A stretch of DNA of 64,000 bases from Clostridia bacterium. Its GTDB lineage: Bacteria; Bacillota; Clostridia; Oscillospirales; Acutalibacteraceae. The notes beneath the pieces were generated by a model, which saw only the letters and a program-made list of their open reading frames with translations, was not told the origin of the DNA and ran no database searches. A program made the position numbers and the translations under genes. This document shows positions 24,682 to 33,101 of this stretch, in pieces (position 1 is the stretch's first letter; every line of letters begins with the position of its first letter). Location of the stretch: positions 62,001 through 126,000 of the forward strand of contig JAGALQ010000044.1 of the NCBI GenBank assembly GCA_017625095.1, in the 5' to 3' direction.

Positions 24682-25254
24682 TTATTCTTTTCCGCCCTCC
24701 ACAATGTCACTCATTGTGAATACGTTGATGAAAGTTTTAAAAAATATTTTAGTGTCAAATGCCAAGGATTTTTTGTCGATATACTCGCGGTCGAGTCTGA
24801 CTTTTTCTTCAATTGTGCACTTGTCTCTGCCGTTTACCTGCGCATAGCCCGTCAGACCGGGACGCACGCAGTAAATATTGTTTTCTTTGCGCAGCTGGTG
24901 TATTTCCTTCTCTTCGGGAATCAGCGGACGCGGACCGACAAAGCTCATATCGCCCTTGAGTATGTTGAAAAGCTGAGGAAGCTCGTCAAGGCTTGTCTTT
25001 CTGAGCAGAGAGCCGCAGGCTATCATACTGTCGTCAGATTCTTTGAGGTCGTTTGTTGCGGCAAGTCTTGTGCCGTTTTTCATCGTGCGGAATTTATAGA
25101 TTGTGAAAAGCTCGGCGTTTTTACCGACACGTTTCTGACTGTAAACAACGGGTCTGCCGTCGGATATCAGTACTATAAAAGCTATTGCAACAAAAACAGG
25201 AAAGAGGATAATAATTGCAGAAAGAGATGCAAAGATATCCAATAATCTTTTCAT
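24682..25254 (-). CDS. Phosphoglycosyl transferase (initiating sugar-1-phosphate transferase)
   Basis: 190 residues, the minimal monotopic PglC/WcaJ-C-terminal type. One hydrophobic N-terminal re-entrant helix (about 5-30) is followed by K-F-R-T-M, the D-E-L-P-Q-L-F-N-I-L-K-G-D-M-S-F segment with the catalytic Asp-Glu pair, V-G-P-R-P and R-P-G-L-T-G-Y-A-Q-V-N-G-R. It moves a sugar phosphate from a UDP-sugar to undecaprenyl phosphate, the first step of capsule, exopolysaccharide or glycoprotein glycan assembly. There is no glycan cluster around it: it is the last gene of a housekeeping run, 15 bp behind a MATE transporter. Confidence 0.92.
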   Translation of the reverse strand: MKRLLDIFASLSAIIILFPVFVAIAFIVLISDGRPVVYSQKRVGKNAELFTIYKFRTMKNGTRLAATNDLKESDDSMIACGSLLRKTSLDELPQLFNILKGDMSFVGPRPLIPEEKEIHQLRKENNIYCVRPGLTGYAQVNGRDKCTIEEKVRLDREYIDKKSLAFDTKIFFKTFINVFTMSDIVEGGKE

Positions 25255-25269
25255 CAGGTTTGTTACCTC

Positions 25270-26631
25270 CTACTTTTCAATTCCAACGATTTTATTTTTC
25301 CATTTGCCGGTTTTAACAAAGATTGCGCCGATGATAATGCCGCCTATTGAAGCCATACCCATTGCCATTGCAATGCCGTCAAAGCCCATATCCATAGCGT
25401 TGACGAATAAATAAGCGAGCGGCACTCTGATGAATATACCGTTGACAAGTGCGTTGATAAGTGCGATGTATGTCCTGCCTGCCGCAATTGCAAGACCGTT
25501 ATAACAAAACATTATTGAAGCAAACAGATAGTCAAAAGATATTATCTTCAGATAGCGTGCTCCGGTTTCGATTACTTCGGGCTCGCTGTCAAACAGTCTG
25601 ATAAGAAACTCGGGGAATAAGTTTACAACCGCAAAAACAATAACGGATATTGAGAAAGCCATTATCATACCGATATACATTGTCTTCTTTGCACGCTTGT
25701 ATTCACCTGCGCCGATATTCTGACCAGCCATTGAGCTGATTGCGCTGCTTATCGCAAGGCCGGGAAGGATTGCAAACGAGTTGATTTTGCCGCCTATACC
25801 CTGGCAGGCTGATGCGATGTCAGCGTTGGGCAGCGAGTTTACAAGAGCTGTAAGGGTAAGGAAAGAGAGCGAAACAACAAGGCTCTGAACAGAGGAGGGG
25901 AGACCGATTTTGAAAAGCGGTCCTAATCTCTCTTTGTTGATCTTGAAGTCGTTGAGTTTGTATTCGGAGAAAAACTTTTTCTTTACGAGATACAGCAGTG
26001 ATATTATTACGCTCAGTGCCTGTGAGGCAATTGTAGCCCACGCAGCGCCTGCACTTGCCATGCCTAATTTGCCAACAAGCACAAGGTCAAGCACAACGTT
26101 TGTGACAGCGGCGATAAGTACGAAGTATAGCGGACGTTTCGAGTCGCCCATACCGCGCAGCACACCGCTGATTGCATTGTACAGGAACATAAATATCATG
26201 CCGCCCATACAGATGTTGTAGTAATCAACAGCCTGATCATATGCGCCTTTCGGCGTATTTAGCAGGGTCAGGAGCGGATTGCACAGTAAAAACATTATAA
26301 CTGTAAGTACCGCAGCAAGAATAATATACAGCGTTGTCATCGTGCCGATTGTCTGACGCTGTTCTTTGTACATTTTCTGTCCGCCGTACTGGGCAATCAT
26401 AACTGTGCCGCCTATCGAAAGACCCATTGCGGCACCTGTTACAAGTATGTTTATCTGACTTCCGATTGAAACACCGGTGATACCTGTTTTACCGCAGAAC
26501 TGACCGACAATTATCATATCGGCAACGCTGTAAAAAGCCTGCAGCAGATTTGAAAGAAGGAATGGTGTTGCAAACTTTATAAGCTGTTTTGCTACACTTC
26601 CCTGTGTAAGGTCCTTGTTAAAATTAGCCAA
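25270..26631 (-). CDS. MATE family efflux transporter
   Basis: 453 residues, about twelve membrane helices in two halves, with the family's N-terminal K-F-A-T-P-F-L-L-S-N-L-L-Q-A-F-Y and D-M-I-I-V-G-Q-F. MATE proteins export cationic drugs or metabolites using Na+ or H+ gradients; a subset of relatives flips lipids. The start is TTG, eight bases inside the end of tex, supported by AAGGAGG ending nine bases upstream within the tex codons. Next gene is the phosphoglycosyl transferase at 15 bp. The substrate is unknown. Confidence 0.92.
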   Translation of the reverse strand: MANFNKDLTQGSVAKQLIKFATPFLLSNLLQAFYSVADMIIVGQFCGKTGITGVSIGSQINILVTGAAMGLSIGGTVMIAQYGGQKMYKEQRQTIGTMTTLYIILAAVLTVIMFLLCNPLLTLLNTPKGAYDQAVDYYNICMGGMIFMFLYNAISGVLRGMGDSKRPLYFVLIAAVTNVVLDLVLVGKLGMASAGAAWATIASQALSVIISLLYLVKKKFFSEYKLNDFKINKERLGPLFKIGLPSSVQSLVVSLSFLTLTALVNSLPNADIASACQGIGGKINSFAILPGLAISSAISSMAGQNIGAGEYKRAKKTMYIGMIMAFSISVIVFAVVNLFPEFLIRLFDSEPEVIETGARYLKIISFDYLFASIMFCYNGLAIAAGRTYIALINALVNGIFIRVPLAYLFVNAMDMGFDGIAMAMGMASIGGIIIGAIFVKTGKWKNKIVGIEK

Positions 26632-28798
26632 CAGCTTCAGCCTCCTTCGGTTTCTTCATTGTCAGTGAGATTCTGCCCTTTGCTTTATCTACACTGAGTA
26701 CCCATACTGTGACAATGTCACCGACTTTGAGTACCTCTGAAGGATGCTTTATGAATCTGTCCGTGATGCGTGATATATGAACAAGTCCGTCCTGATGTAC
26801 ACCGATATCAACAAATGCACCGAAGTCAATTACGTTTCTGACCGTACCCTGCATCTCCATACCGGGCACAAGGTCGTTCATATCCATAACGTCTGCGCGC
26901 AGCATAGGCGGCGGAAGCTCGTCACGCGGGTCGCGTCCCGGGCGGAGCATTTCTTTTACAATGTCGTTGAGGGTGGGTACACCGATGCCGAGTTTTTCTG
27001 CAAGCTTTTCTGCACCTGCCTGCTCAACCTTTTTGGCAAGGTCGGCGATGTTGCCCTTTGCGACGTCTTTTATATCATAACCGCATTCTGCGAGCAACGC
27101 CTTTGCGGCATCATAGCTTTCGGGGTGAACGCCCGTATTGTCAAGCGGATTTTTGCTTTCTGCAATTCTGAGGAAGCCCGCACACTGCTCAAATGCCTTT
27201 GCACCGAGCTTCGGTACTTTTTTGAGCTGTGTTCTGCCGGTGAATTCACCGTTTTCCTCACGGTAAAGCACAATGTTTTTGGCAACGGTTGAGTTGATGC
27301 CTGATACTCTTGTGAGCAGAGAGGGGGAAGCTGTGTTGAGGTCGACACCAACGTTGTTAACACAGTCTTCAACAACGCCGTCAAGTGCGTTGCCGAGCTC
27401 TTTCTGCGGCATATCGTGCTGATACTGACCGATACCGATTGCCTTCGGGTCAATCTTTACAAGCTCTGCAAGCGGATCCTGAAGACGTCTTGCAATAGAA
27501 ACCGCACTTCTGAGTGATACGTCAAACTGCGGGAATTCTTCAGCCGCAAGCTTTGAGGCTGAGTAAACGGAAGCGCCTGCTTCGCTTACTATCATATATT
27601 TTGCACTGCTGCCTGTTTCTTTAAGAAGCTCAGCTGTGAAAATTTCTGTTTCTTTTGAAGCTGTACCGTTGCCGATCGCAATTATCTCAACACCGTATTT
27701 TCTGATGAGTTTTGCAACGGTTTCTTTTGCCGCCTGCTTCTGAGCGGCGGAATGTGTTACGTAGATAACACCTGTGTCGAGCACTCTGCCCGTTGCATCG
27801 ACAACAGCAACCTTACAGCCTGTTCTGTAACCCGGGTCAAGACCGAGTGCAACCTTACCCTTGACGGGAGGCTGAAGCAGAAGGGGACGGAGGTTTGACG
27901 CAAAAACCTTGATCGAGTCTGCCGCTGCACGCTCTGTGAGCATTGAGCGGATTTCTCTTTCGATTGATGGCATTATAAGTCTTGTGTAGCTGTCTGCGCC
28001 TGCATCACGCACAGCATCTGTGCACGGTGAGCCGTTGTTGAGCAATGTCACACTTGCAATAACACCGAGAGCCTTTGCAATGTCGAGTGTTACGCTGACT
28101 TTGAGGAAGTCTTCTTTTTCACCTCTGTCAATTGCAAGCACGCGATGGTTTGCAATTTTGTTGACAGGTTCACTGTAATCGTAATACTGAGCATATACGC
28201 TGTCTTTGTCGGGGTCTGCTGCCTTTGAGTTTACAATGCCCGTGACAGTGAAAAGGTTGCGTATTCTGCGGCGGATGTTCGCATCGTCAGAGATATCCTC
28301 TGCGATAATATCCATTGCACCCTGCAGTGCTTCCTCCGCGTTATTGACACCTTTTTCTTCGTTTATGTACTCTTCTGCCGCTTCAATCGGCGTTTTGCCC
28401 GATACAGGCTGGCTGAATATATATTCTGCCAGGGGTTCAAGACCTTTTTCTCTTGCAACGCTTGCTCTTGTTTTTCTTTTCGGCTTGAAAGGTCTGTAAA
28501 TATCTTCTATTTCAGCAAGAGTTACTGCGGCATCAAGTGCGGCAGCAATTTCATCTGTCATCTTTTCCTGACCTTCGATTGCTGATCTGACTTCTTCTCT
28601 TCTCTTTTCGAGGTTGCGCAGATACTCGAGTCTTTCGGAAATCTCACGCAGCACCTGATCGTCAAGTGTGCCGTGCGCTTCCTTGCGGTAACGTGCAATG
28701 AAGGGAATTGTGTTGCCTTCATCAATGAGCTTTACTGTGTTTTCAACCTGCCATCTCTGAAGACCGAACTGAGTTGTGATTGATGAAATAATATCCAA
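26624..28798 (-). CDS. tex: Tex-like S1 RNA-binding protein
   Basis: 724 residues. Tex proteins bind nucleic acid and influence transcription; the precise action is still unclear. Domains in order: an N-terminal helical region (F-I-A-R-Y-R-K-E-A near residue 34), a YqgF-like RNase H fold with G-L-D-P-G-Y-R-T-G-C-K near 320, a helix-hairpin-helix region (N-T-A-S-P-S-L-L), and a C-terminal S1 domain (V-I-D-F-G-A-F-V-D-I-G-V-H-Q-D-G-L-V-H-I-S). All are intact. It lies 24 bp after the PTS gene and overlaps the MATE gene by eight bases, so it is in the middle of the long minus-strand operon. Confidence 0.95.
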   Translation of the reverse strand: MDIISSITTQFGLQRWQVENTVKLIDEGNTIPFIARYRKEAHGTLDDQVLREISERLEYLRNLEKRREEVRSAIEGQEKMTDEIAAALDAAVTLAEIEDIYRPFKPKRKTRASVAREKGLEPLAEYIFSQPVSGKTPIEAAEEYINEEKGVNNAEEALQGAMDIIAEDISDDANIRRRIRNLFTVTGIVNSKAADPDKDSVYAQYYDYSEPVNKIANHRVLAIDRGEKEDFLKVSVTLDIAKALGVIASVTLLNNGSPCTDAVRDAGADSYTRLIMPSIEREIRSMLTERAAADSIKVFASNLRPLLLQPPVKGKVALGLDPGYRTGCKVAVVDATGRVLDTGVIYVTHSAAQKQAAKETVAKLIRKYGVEIIAIGNGTASKETEIFTAELLKETGSSAKYMIVSEAGASVYSASKLAAEEFPQFDVSLRSAVSIARRLQDPLAELVKIDPKAIGIGQYQHDMPQKELGNALDGVVEDCVNNVGVDLNTASPSLLTRVSGINSTVAKNIVLYREENGEFTGRTQLKKVPKLGAKAFEQCAGFLRIAESKNPLDNTGVHPESYDAAKALLAECGYDIKDVAKGNIADLAKKVEQAGAEKLAEKLGIGVPTLNDIVKEMLRPGRDPRDELPPPMLRADVMDMNDLVPGMEMQGTVRNVIDFGAFVDIGVHQDGLVHISRITDRFIKHPSEVLKVGDIVTVWVLSVDKAKGRISLTMKKPKEAEAVG

Positions 28799-28822
28799 AA
28801 TAAATTACCTCTGTAGTAAAAT

Positions 28823-29890
28823 TTAAACTTCAAGCTTCATATCGCCTTTTTTAATCATGTTCAGCTTGCGCATAGCTTCTGAAACGGTAAAGGCTATAAT
28901 TGCGGGTAAAATGAAATGAACAATCGCCATTTCGGCAAGTGCAATCGAAGGCTTGACTCCTGCCTGTGTCATAGCCTGATAACCCATTATCTGACCGACA
29001 AGACCTGCTGTGCCCATGCCTGCGCCCGTTGCATTGTTGACCATACCGAGAAGTGCCGACGAAATCGGACCGGTAATCGCGCTTGCGATAATAGCAGGCA
29101 CCCAGATTATCGGCTTTTTGACTATGTTAGGCATCTGAAGCATGCTTGTGCCGATGCCCTGTGCGACAAGACCGCCGAATTTATTTTCGCGGTAGCTTGC
29201 AATTGCAAAGCCTACCATGTTTGCACAGCAGCCTGCAACCGCAGCGCCTGCAGCGATACCTTCAAGACCGAGCGCAACACCGATAGCAGCCGAGCTTATC
29301 GGAAGGGTGAGGAATATGCCCATAAGTACCGAAACAACAACACCCATAACAATCGGTTGCTGTTCTGTGCCCCAGTTAATGAGACTGCCAAGCCATGTCA
29401 TAAACTGTGATATGTACGGACCTGCAAACAGACCGACAACTGAGCCTGAGCCGATTGTCACAATCGGTGTGAGAATAATGTCAAGCTTTGTTTTGCCTGC
29501 AACAAGTCTGCCGATTTCGATGCCGACGTATGCGGCGACAAAGGCACCCATAGGCTCACCGGGACCTGCGTACGATACAACTGCACCGCTTATCATTGTG
29601 CCCGCAAGAATCTTGCTTGCGAATGCGCCTATCATACCTGCTACAGCGGCGGAAAGTGTGACGAGCGGCTTTTCACCGAATTTGGCGGCGACACCGCAAC
29701 CGATACCTGCACCCATAAGCGATGCGGCAATCTTACCAAGTGTGAATACAACCGTGCCTGTTGTGCCGGGGATTGCATTGCCTATCTGCTGTATGATTGT
29801 GCCGATGATGAGTGTGGCGAAAAGACCCGATGCCATTCCGCTGAGTCCGTCAATGAAAAGTCTGTTGAGAAATTTTTTAATTGCATTCAT
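28823..29890 (-). CDS. PTS sugar transporter subunit IIC-like membrane protein
   Basis: 355 residues, around nine or ten membrane helices, glycine- and alanine-rich, with N-terminal F-I-D-G-L-S-G-M-A-S-G-L-F-A-T and I-G-T-G-S-like turns. It matches the PTS_EIIC_2 type (stand-alone EIIC-like integral membrane protein). A true PTS permease needs IIA and IIB partners; neither is nearby, so it either borrows them or is not a phosphotransferase transporter. Its place between dnaI and tex is unexpected. Substrate unknown. Confidence 0.85.
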   Translation of the reverse strand: MNAIKKFLNRLFIDGLSGMASGLFATLIIGTIIQQIGNAIPGTTGTVVFTLGKIAASLMGAGIGCGVAAKFGEKPLVTLSAAVAGMIGAFASKILAGTMISGAVVSYAGPGEPMGAFVAAYVGIEIGRLVAGKTKLDIILTPIVTIGSGSVVGLFAGPYISQFMTWLGSLINWGTEQQPIVMGVVVSVLMGIFLTLPISSAAIGVALGLEGIAAGAAVAGCCANMVGFAIASYRENKFGGLVAQGIGTSMLQMPNIVKKPIIWVPAIIASAITGPISSALLGMVNNATGAGMGTAGLVGQIMGYQAMTQAGVKPSIALAEMAIVHFILPAIIAFTVSEAMRKLNMIKKGDMKLEV

Positions 29891-29916
29891 TTTTTATTCC
29901 TCCGCAAATCGGATAA

Positions 29917-30897
29917 TCAGTAACTTCGGATCTGTCTGATATCCTTGCCGATAAACTTAAGTGAGATGAAATTGCCGATAATTCTTGAAGTAATGCGCTG
30001 TGTGTATTTTTCTTCAAGCTCACGTGCAGTGAGATTTGTGCTGATAATTGTCGGCTTACGGCTGAGTATGCGCGAGTTGATAATGTTATAAACGCAGCTT
30101 ACGGTGAACTGAGTTGAAAATTCAACACCGAGGTCATCGATAATGAGGAGATCTGTTTCAAGCAGCTCCTGTTCGTATGTTCTGTCATTGTTATACTGTC
30201 TGCCGAAGTGCTCTCTTTCAAGCATACCGAACATATTCGGTGCACTGCCATAGATTACGCCGTATCCTCTTTCGATTGCGTAATTTGCAATTGCGAGTGA
30301 AAGATGCGTTTTGCCCAGACCCGTTGCGCCGTGCATGAAGAGCGAAGGTGATTCGGTTGAAAAATCCGAAGCGTAATCCTTGCAGAAGGTTGCAATTTCG
30401 CCCATCCTCTTTTGAGGTGAAACGCCTGAAGCATCTTCCTGTACAGGATAATATTTAAGTGAATAGCTCTCGAATGTGGAGCGTCTTAGCGGAGCGTATT
30501 TTTCAATTTCGTCCTTAGCTGTTGAAATCAGCATTTCACGCTGACAGTTGCAGATGCCGTTATCTGTGACACCTGTATCGTTGCATACGCTGCAGGTGTA
30601 TTGTGCTTCAAGATAATTTTCAGGCAAACCCGCCTGTGTGAGGAGCTGCTTGCGCTCAGCCTGAGCGGCAAGACTCTCTTTTGCGAGGTTTGCGATAAAA
30701 GCAGGTGCTTCTGCCCCCTTTGATATTGCGCTTACAGCTTCGGCACCGAGCATTGCGATGCGGCTCTGAATTTCAACAAGCTTCGGAATCTTGCTGTATG
30801 CGTCGGCGCGTCTCATTTCAAGTGCTTCTTCAGCATCCTTGCGACGTTTTTCAATCTTTCCCTGAGCAAGCAGATATGTATTCTTGCTGTAACTCAT
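29917..30897 (-). CDS. DnaC/DnaI-like helicase loader ATPase
   Basis: 326 residues. A helical N-terminal region leads to a zinc-binding patch C-S-V-C-N-D-T-G followed by C-N-C-Q-R-E, as in Firmicutes DnaI. The C-terminal AAA+ domain has Walker A G-A-T-G-L-G-K-T-H-L near 190 and Walker B L-L-I-I-D-D-L-G. DnaI loads the replicative helicase DnaB onto DNA with DnaD. The preceding gene encodes a DnaD-domain protein three bases away, which fits. There is no sign of a phage copy: the pair lies in a chromosome-like housekeeping operon. Confidence 0.93.
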   Translation of the reverse strand: MSYSKNTYLLAQGKIEKRRKDAEEALEMRRADAYSKIPKLVEIQSRIAMLGAEAVSAISKGAEAPAFIANLAKESLAAQAERKQLLTQAGLPENYLEAQYTCSVCNDTGVTDNGICNCQREMLISTAKDEIEKYAPLRRSTFESYSLKYYPVQEDASGVSPQKRMGEIATFCKDYASDFSTESPSLFMHGATGLGKTHLSLAIANYAIERGYGVIYGSAPNMFGMLEREHFGRQYNNDRTYEQELLETDLLIIDDLGVEFSTQFTVSCVYNIINSRILSRKPTIISTNLTARELEEKYTQRITSRIIGNFISLKFIGKDIRQIRSY

Positions 30898-30900
30898 TGC

Positions 30901-31926
30901 TTATTCCTCTCCTTTGTCGGCTTTCTTTCTGTAAACGAGCGGTGCGGTTTGAGACATTTTGTCAAATTCGTCTATATCGTATGAGGCTTCATAGCCTTGT
31001 GTTTTTTCTTTTTGTGCAGGCTTTTGCTTTTCGGCAGCACGCTGCTGCTTTGCTTCTTCAACCTGAATATCGCTTGTGATACCCTGGTCATGCCAACTTT
31101 CAAGCACCTTGTTGATATATGGGAAACTGATTTTGTCCGTATGGTTTGCCATTTCCTCGTATGCAAGGTAAATCATATCAATGTCAAACTTAAGCTCGTT
31201 TGTCCAGTGTGAAAGATAGTTGCTTTGTGAAGCTGTGGGTCTGGGTGTGCTGATTCCCGTCAGCTCACAGAGCTTTTTCCACGTGCTGTCACAACGGCGC
31301 AGAATGTGAATCTGCTCATCTGCCTTTTCGATGGAGTCGATTTCTTTTTCGCTCCACGTTTTTGCAGCTTTTGAAATATAGTTGAGCGAATTTTTGCCGA
31401 TTGATACGCAGTATTCAATCAGCATCAGCAAAACTTCAACGGGCAGACCGTAAAAGTCGTGAATCATCAGCAGGGTTGACTGACCGTCATAGCCGATTGT
31501 TCTGCCGAGCTTTTTCTGTGCCTCAAAAAACATAAACTGAATTTCGGGGCTTTCTTTTGTACGCTTGAGAACCTGCTCCGAGGTAGGGCGGGTGTATGTG
31601 ATTTCGGGCTTGAGCTCAACCGGTATGTTTTCTTTTGCAGGTGCCGCATAGGACGGTGTTTCTTCTTTTTCTTCGGGTGCTTTGCCGTTTTCAAGAACAA
31701 TGCCGCATTCAACCCAGTATTGCATTGCGTCTGCTGCATCTGCGCTTTTCATATTAAGAGCTTTGCAAAGCTCGTCCATTGTCGGATTCTCTGCCGCGTG
31801 ACGTAACAGCCAGAGCAGGACTTTAATCTGTGCGGCGCCTGCAAGCTTGAGGTGCTTGTCTGCAACTGCTGCAGGTACGCTGAATGACAGACCGAACATC
31901 ATCTGAGGGTTAATTGAAAATTCCAT
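30901..31926 (-). CDS. DnaD domain protein (replication initiation)
   Basis: 341 residues from the ATG at 31926, behind AAAAGGAGG with a longish 12-base spacer; upstream in-frame starts lack any ribosome site. The N-terminal ~100 residues form a winged-helix-like DNA-binding/oligomerisation domain (A-Q-I-K-V-L-L-W-L-L-R-H). A central basic, acidic and proline-rich linker follows, then two DnaD/DnaB2 domains around 130-200 and 215-290 (N-Y-I-S-K-A-A-K-T-W near 210; Y-I-N-K-V-L-E-S-W-H near 285). It remodels DNA at the origin and helps DnaI load helicase. It is first in the operon. Confidence 0.9.
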   Translation of the reverse strand: MEFSINPQMMFGLSFSVPAAVADKHLKLAGAAQIKVLLWLLRHAAENPTMDELCKALNMKSADAADAMQYWVECGIVLENGKAPEEKEETPSYAAPAKENIPVELKPEITYTRPTSEQVLKRTKESPEIQFMFFEAQKKLGRTIGYDGQSTLLMIHDFYGLPVEVLLMLIEYCVSIGKNSLNYISKAAKTWSEKEIDSIEKADEQIHILRRCDSTWKKLCELTGISTPRPTASQSNYLSHWTNELKFDIDMIYLAYEEMANHTDKISFPYINKVLESWHDQGITSDIQVEEAKQQRAAEKQKPAQKEKTQGYEASYDIDEFDKMSQTAPLVYRKKADKGEE

Positions 31927-32047
31927 AAAGCGGCAGTTCCTCCTTTTTGACAACATTTCTCGATTTTCTAATCTATAAATATACACCAAAAAAACAAAAT
32001 AGTAAATAGATTTATGCAAAAATTAAAATGAACAAAATATAAACAAA

Positions 32048-32076
32048 TTGACACTTCGGCACAGATGTGGTATATT
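32048..32076 (+). promoter_or_regulatory. Promoter of acyltransferase-glycosyltransferase pair
   Basis: TTGACA (32048-32053), 17-bp spacer, TATATT (32071-32076). A TATAAT six bases further on is too far from this -35. The leader is about 100 bases and contains a small TGCCG / CGGCA hairpin (32129-32146). Confidence 0.6.
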
Positions 32077-32184
32077 TATAATGGTTGATTTTGCAGAAAA
32101 CTTTAAAGACAGCATACTCAACTCATTATGCCGCATACGACGGCAATGCATAAAACTTGATAAATTAAAAAGGAGTAAGAATTT

Positions 32185-33099
32185 ATGAAACCCGTAACGG
32201 TTGAACATTTCGGAATTCAGAGAAAAATTGTTTCGAATATGACTTCACAATCCTGGCAGGAGATTCCGCACGCAGGTCCCGTGATTGAATTTGATGTAAC
32301 AGATCTTATGGCACAGTTCAACACTCTGCGTGAATCAGGCAAGCTGAAGAATAAACTGAGCATTAATACTCTTATGCTCAAGGCTATTGCCATTGCGCTT
32401 AAAGAATCGCCGAAAATGAACGCTCATCTTGAGTTTAACCGCCATCTTGTCAAGGGTACTCTCAAATGCTTTGATGAGGTCCATTTTTCAATTCCCATGC
32501 AGCTTCCCAACGGCGAGATGATGACTATCAACTGTCACAATTTTGAGAACAAGACTCTTGATGAAATGACAGAATATATGATGGATGTCACACGCAGACT
32601 CAAAAACACAAACCTCACAGAAGCTATGTTCGAGGTTTCTATGGATAACACCATTACCGCACTCAAAAAGGGCAAAATCAAGACTGTTCTTTGCCGTCTT
32701 CTCGGCGCAAAACTCGGCAAGTACAGAGTAAAAACACTCAGCGGTAAAGCGAAGAAAGAATACCTCAGCATCCCTGAAAAAGACAGAATCACAAAGAAGG
32801 ATATTGAACAGGGTACAATCACCGTCAGTAACCTTGGCTCTGTTGACAGAGGCAGACACGGTCATTGCGCGATCCTTGAAATCATTCCGCCTCAGACCTC
32901 TGTTATCGCTCTTTACGCTGCAACGGATAAGCCCGTTGTTGTTGTGAATGACAAGGGTGAAAAAGAGATTGCAATCCGCACAATTCTTCCCATGACGATT
33001 CTGTTTGACCACCGTGCTTGCGAATACAGTGATTTGCTTGGTTTCATTAATAAGATTCAAGATATTTGTGATCATCCCGAACAGATAATGGAGTGGTAA
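32185..33099 (+). CDS. Stand-alone 2-oxoacid dehydrogenase acyltransferase (CATase) domain protein
   Basis: 304 residues that match only the catalytic domain of dihydrolipoamide acyltransferases (E2). No lipoyl domain (no D-K-A motif), no peripheral-subunit-binding domain and no E1/E3 genes are present. Seen: L-S-I-N-T-L-M-L-K-A-I-A-I-A-L, the G-T-I-T-V-S-N-L-G-S-V-D-R-G strand, and F-D-H-R-A-C-E-Y-S-D where E2 enzymes have D-H-R-x-x-D-G. The His and Arg are kept, the Asp is replaced by Glu and the Gly by Tyr. It may transfer a different acyl group or be structural. It is followed two bases later by a glycosyltransferase. Confidence 0.85.
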   Translation: MKPVTVEHFGIQRKIVSNMTSQSWQEIPHAGPVIEFDVTDLMAQFNTLRESGKLKNKLSINTLMLKAIAIALKESPKMNAHLEFNRHLVKGTLKCFDEVHFSIPMQLPNGEMMTINCHNFENKTLDEMTEYMMDVTRRLKNTNLTEAMFEVSMDNTITALKKGKIKTVLCRLLGAKLGKYRVKTLSGKAKKEYLSIPEKDRITKKDIEQGTITVSNLGSVDRGRHGHCAILEIIPPQTSVIALYAATDKPVVVVNDKGEKEIAIRTILPMTILFDHRACEYSDLLGFINKIQDICDHPEQIMEW

Positions 33100-33101
33100 T
33101 T

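Noticed and set aside
29917-31926. Phage origin for the dnaD/dnaI-like pair
   Set aside because: No phage genes nearby; both proteins have chromosomal size and lie in an operon with tex and transporters.
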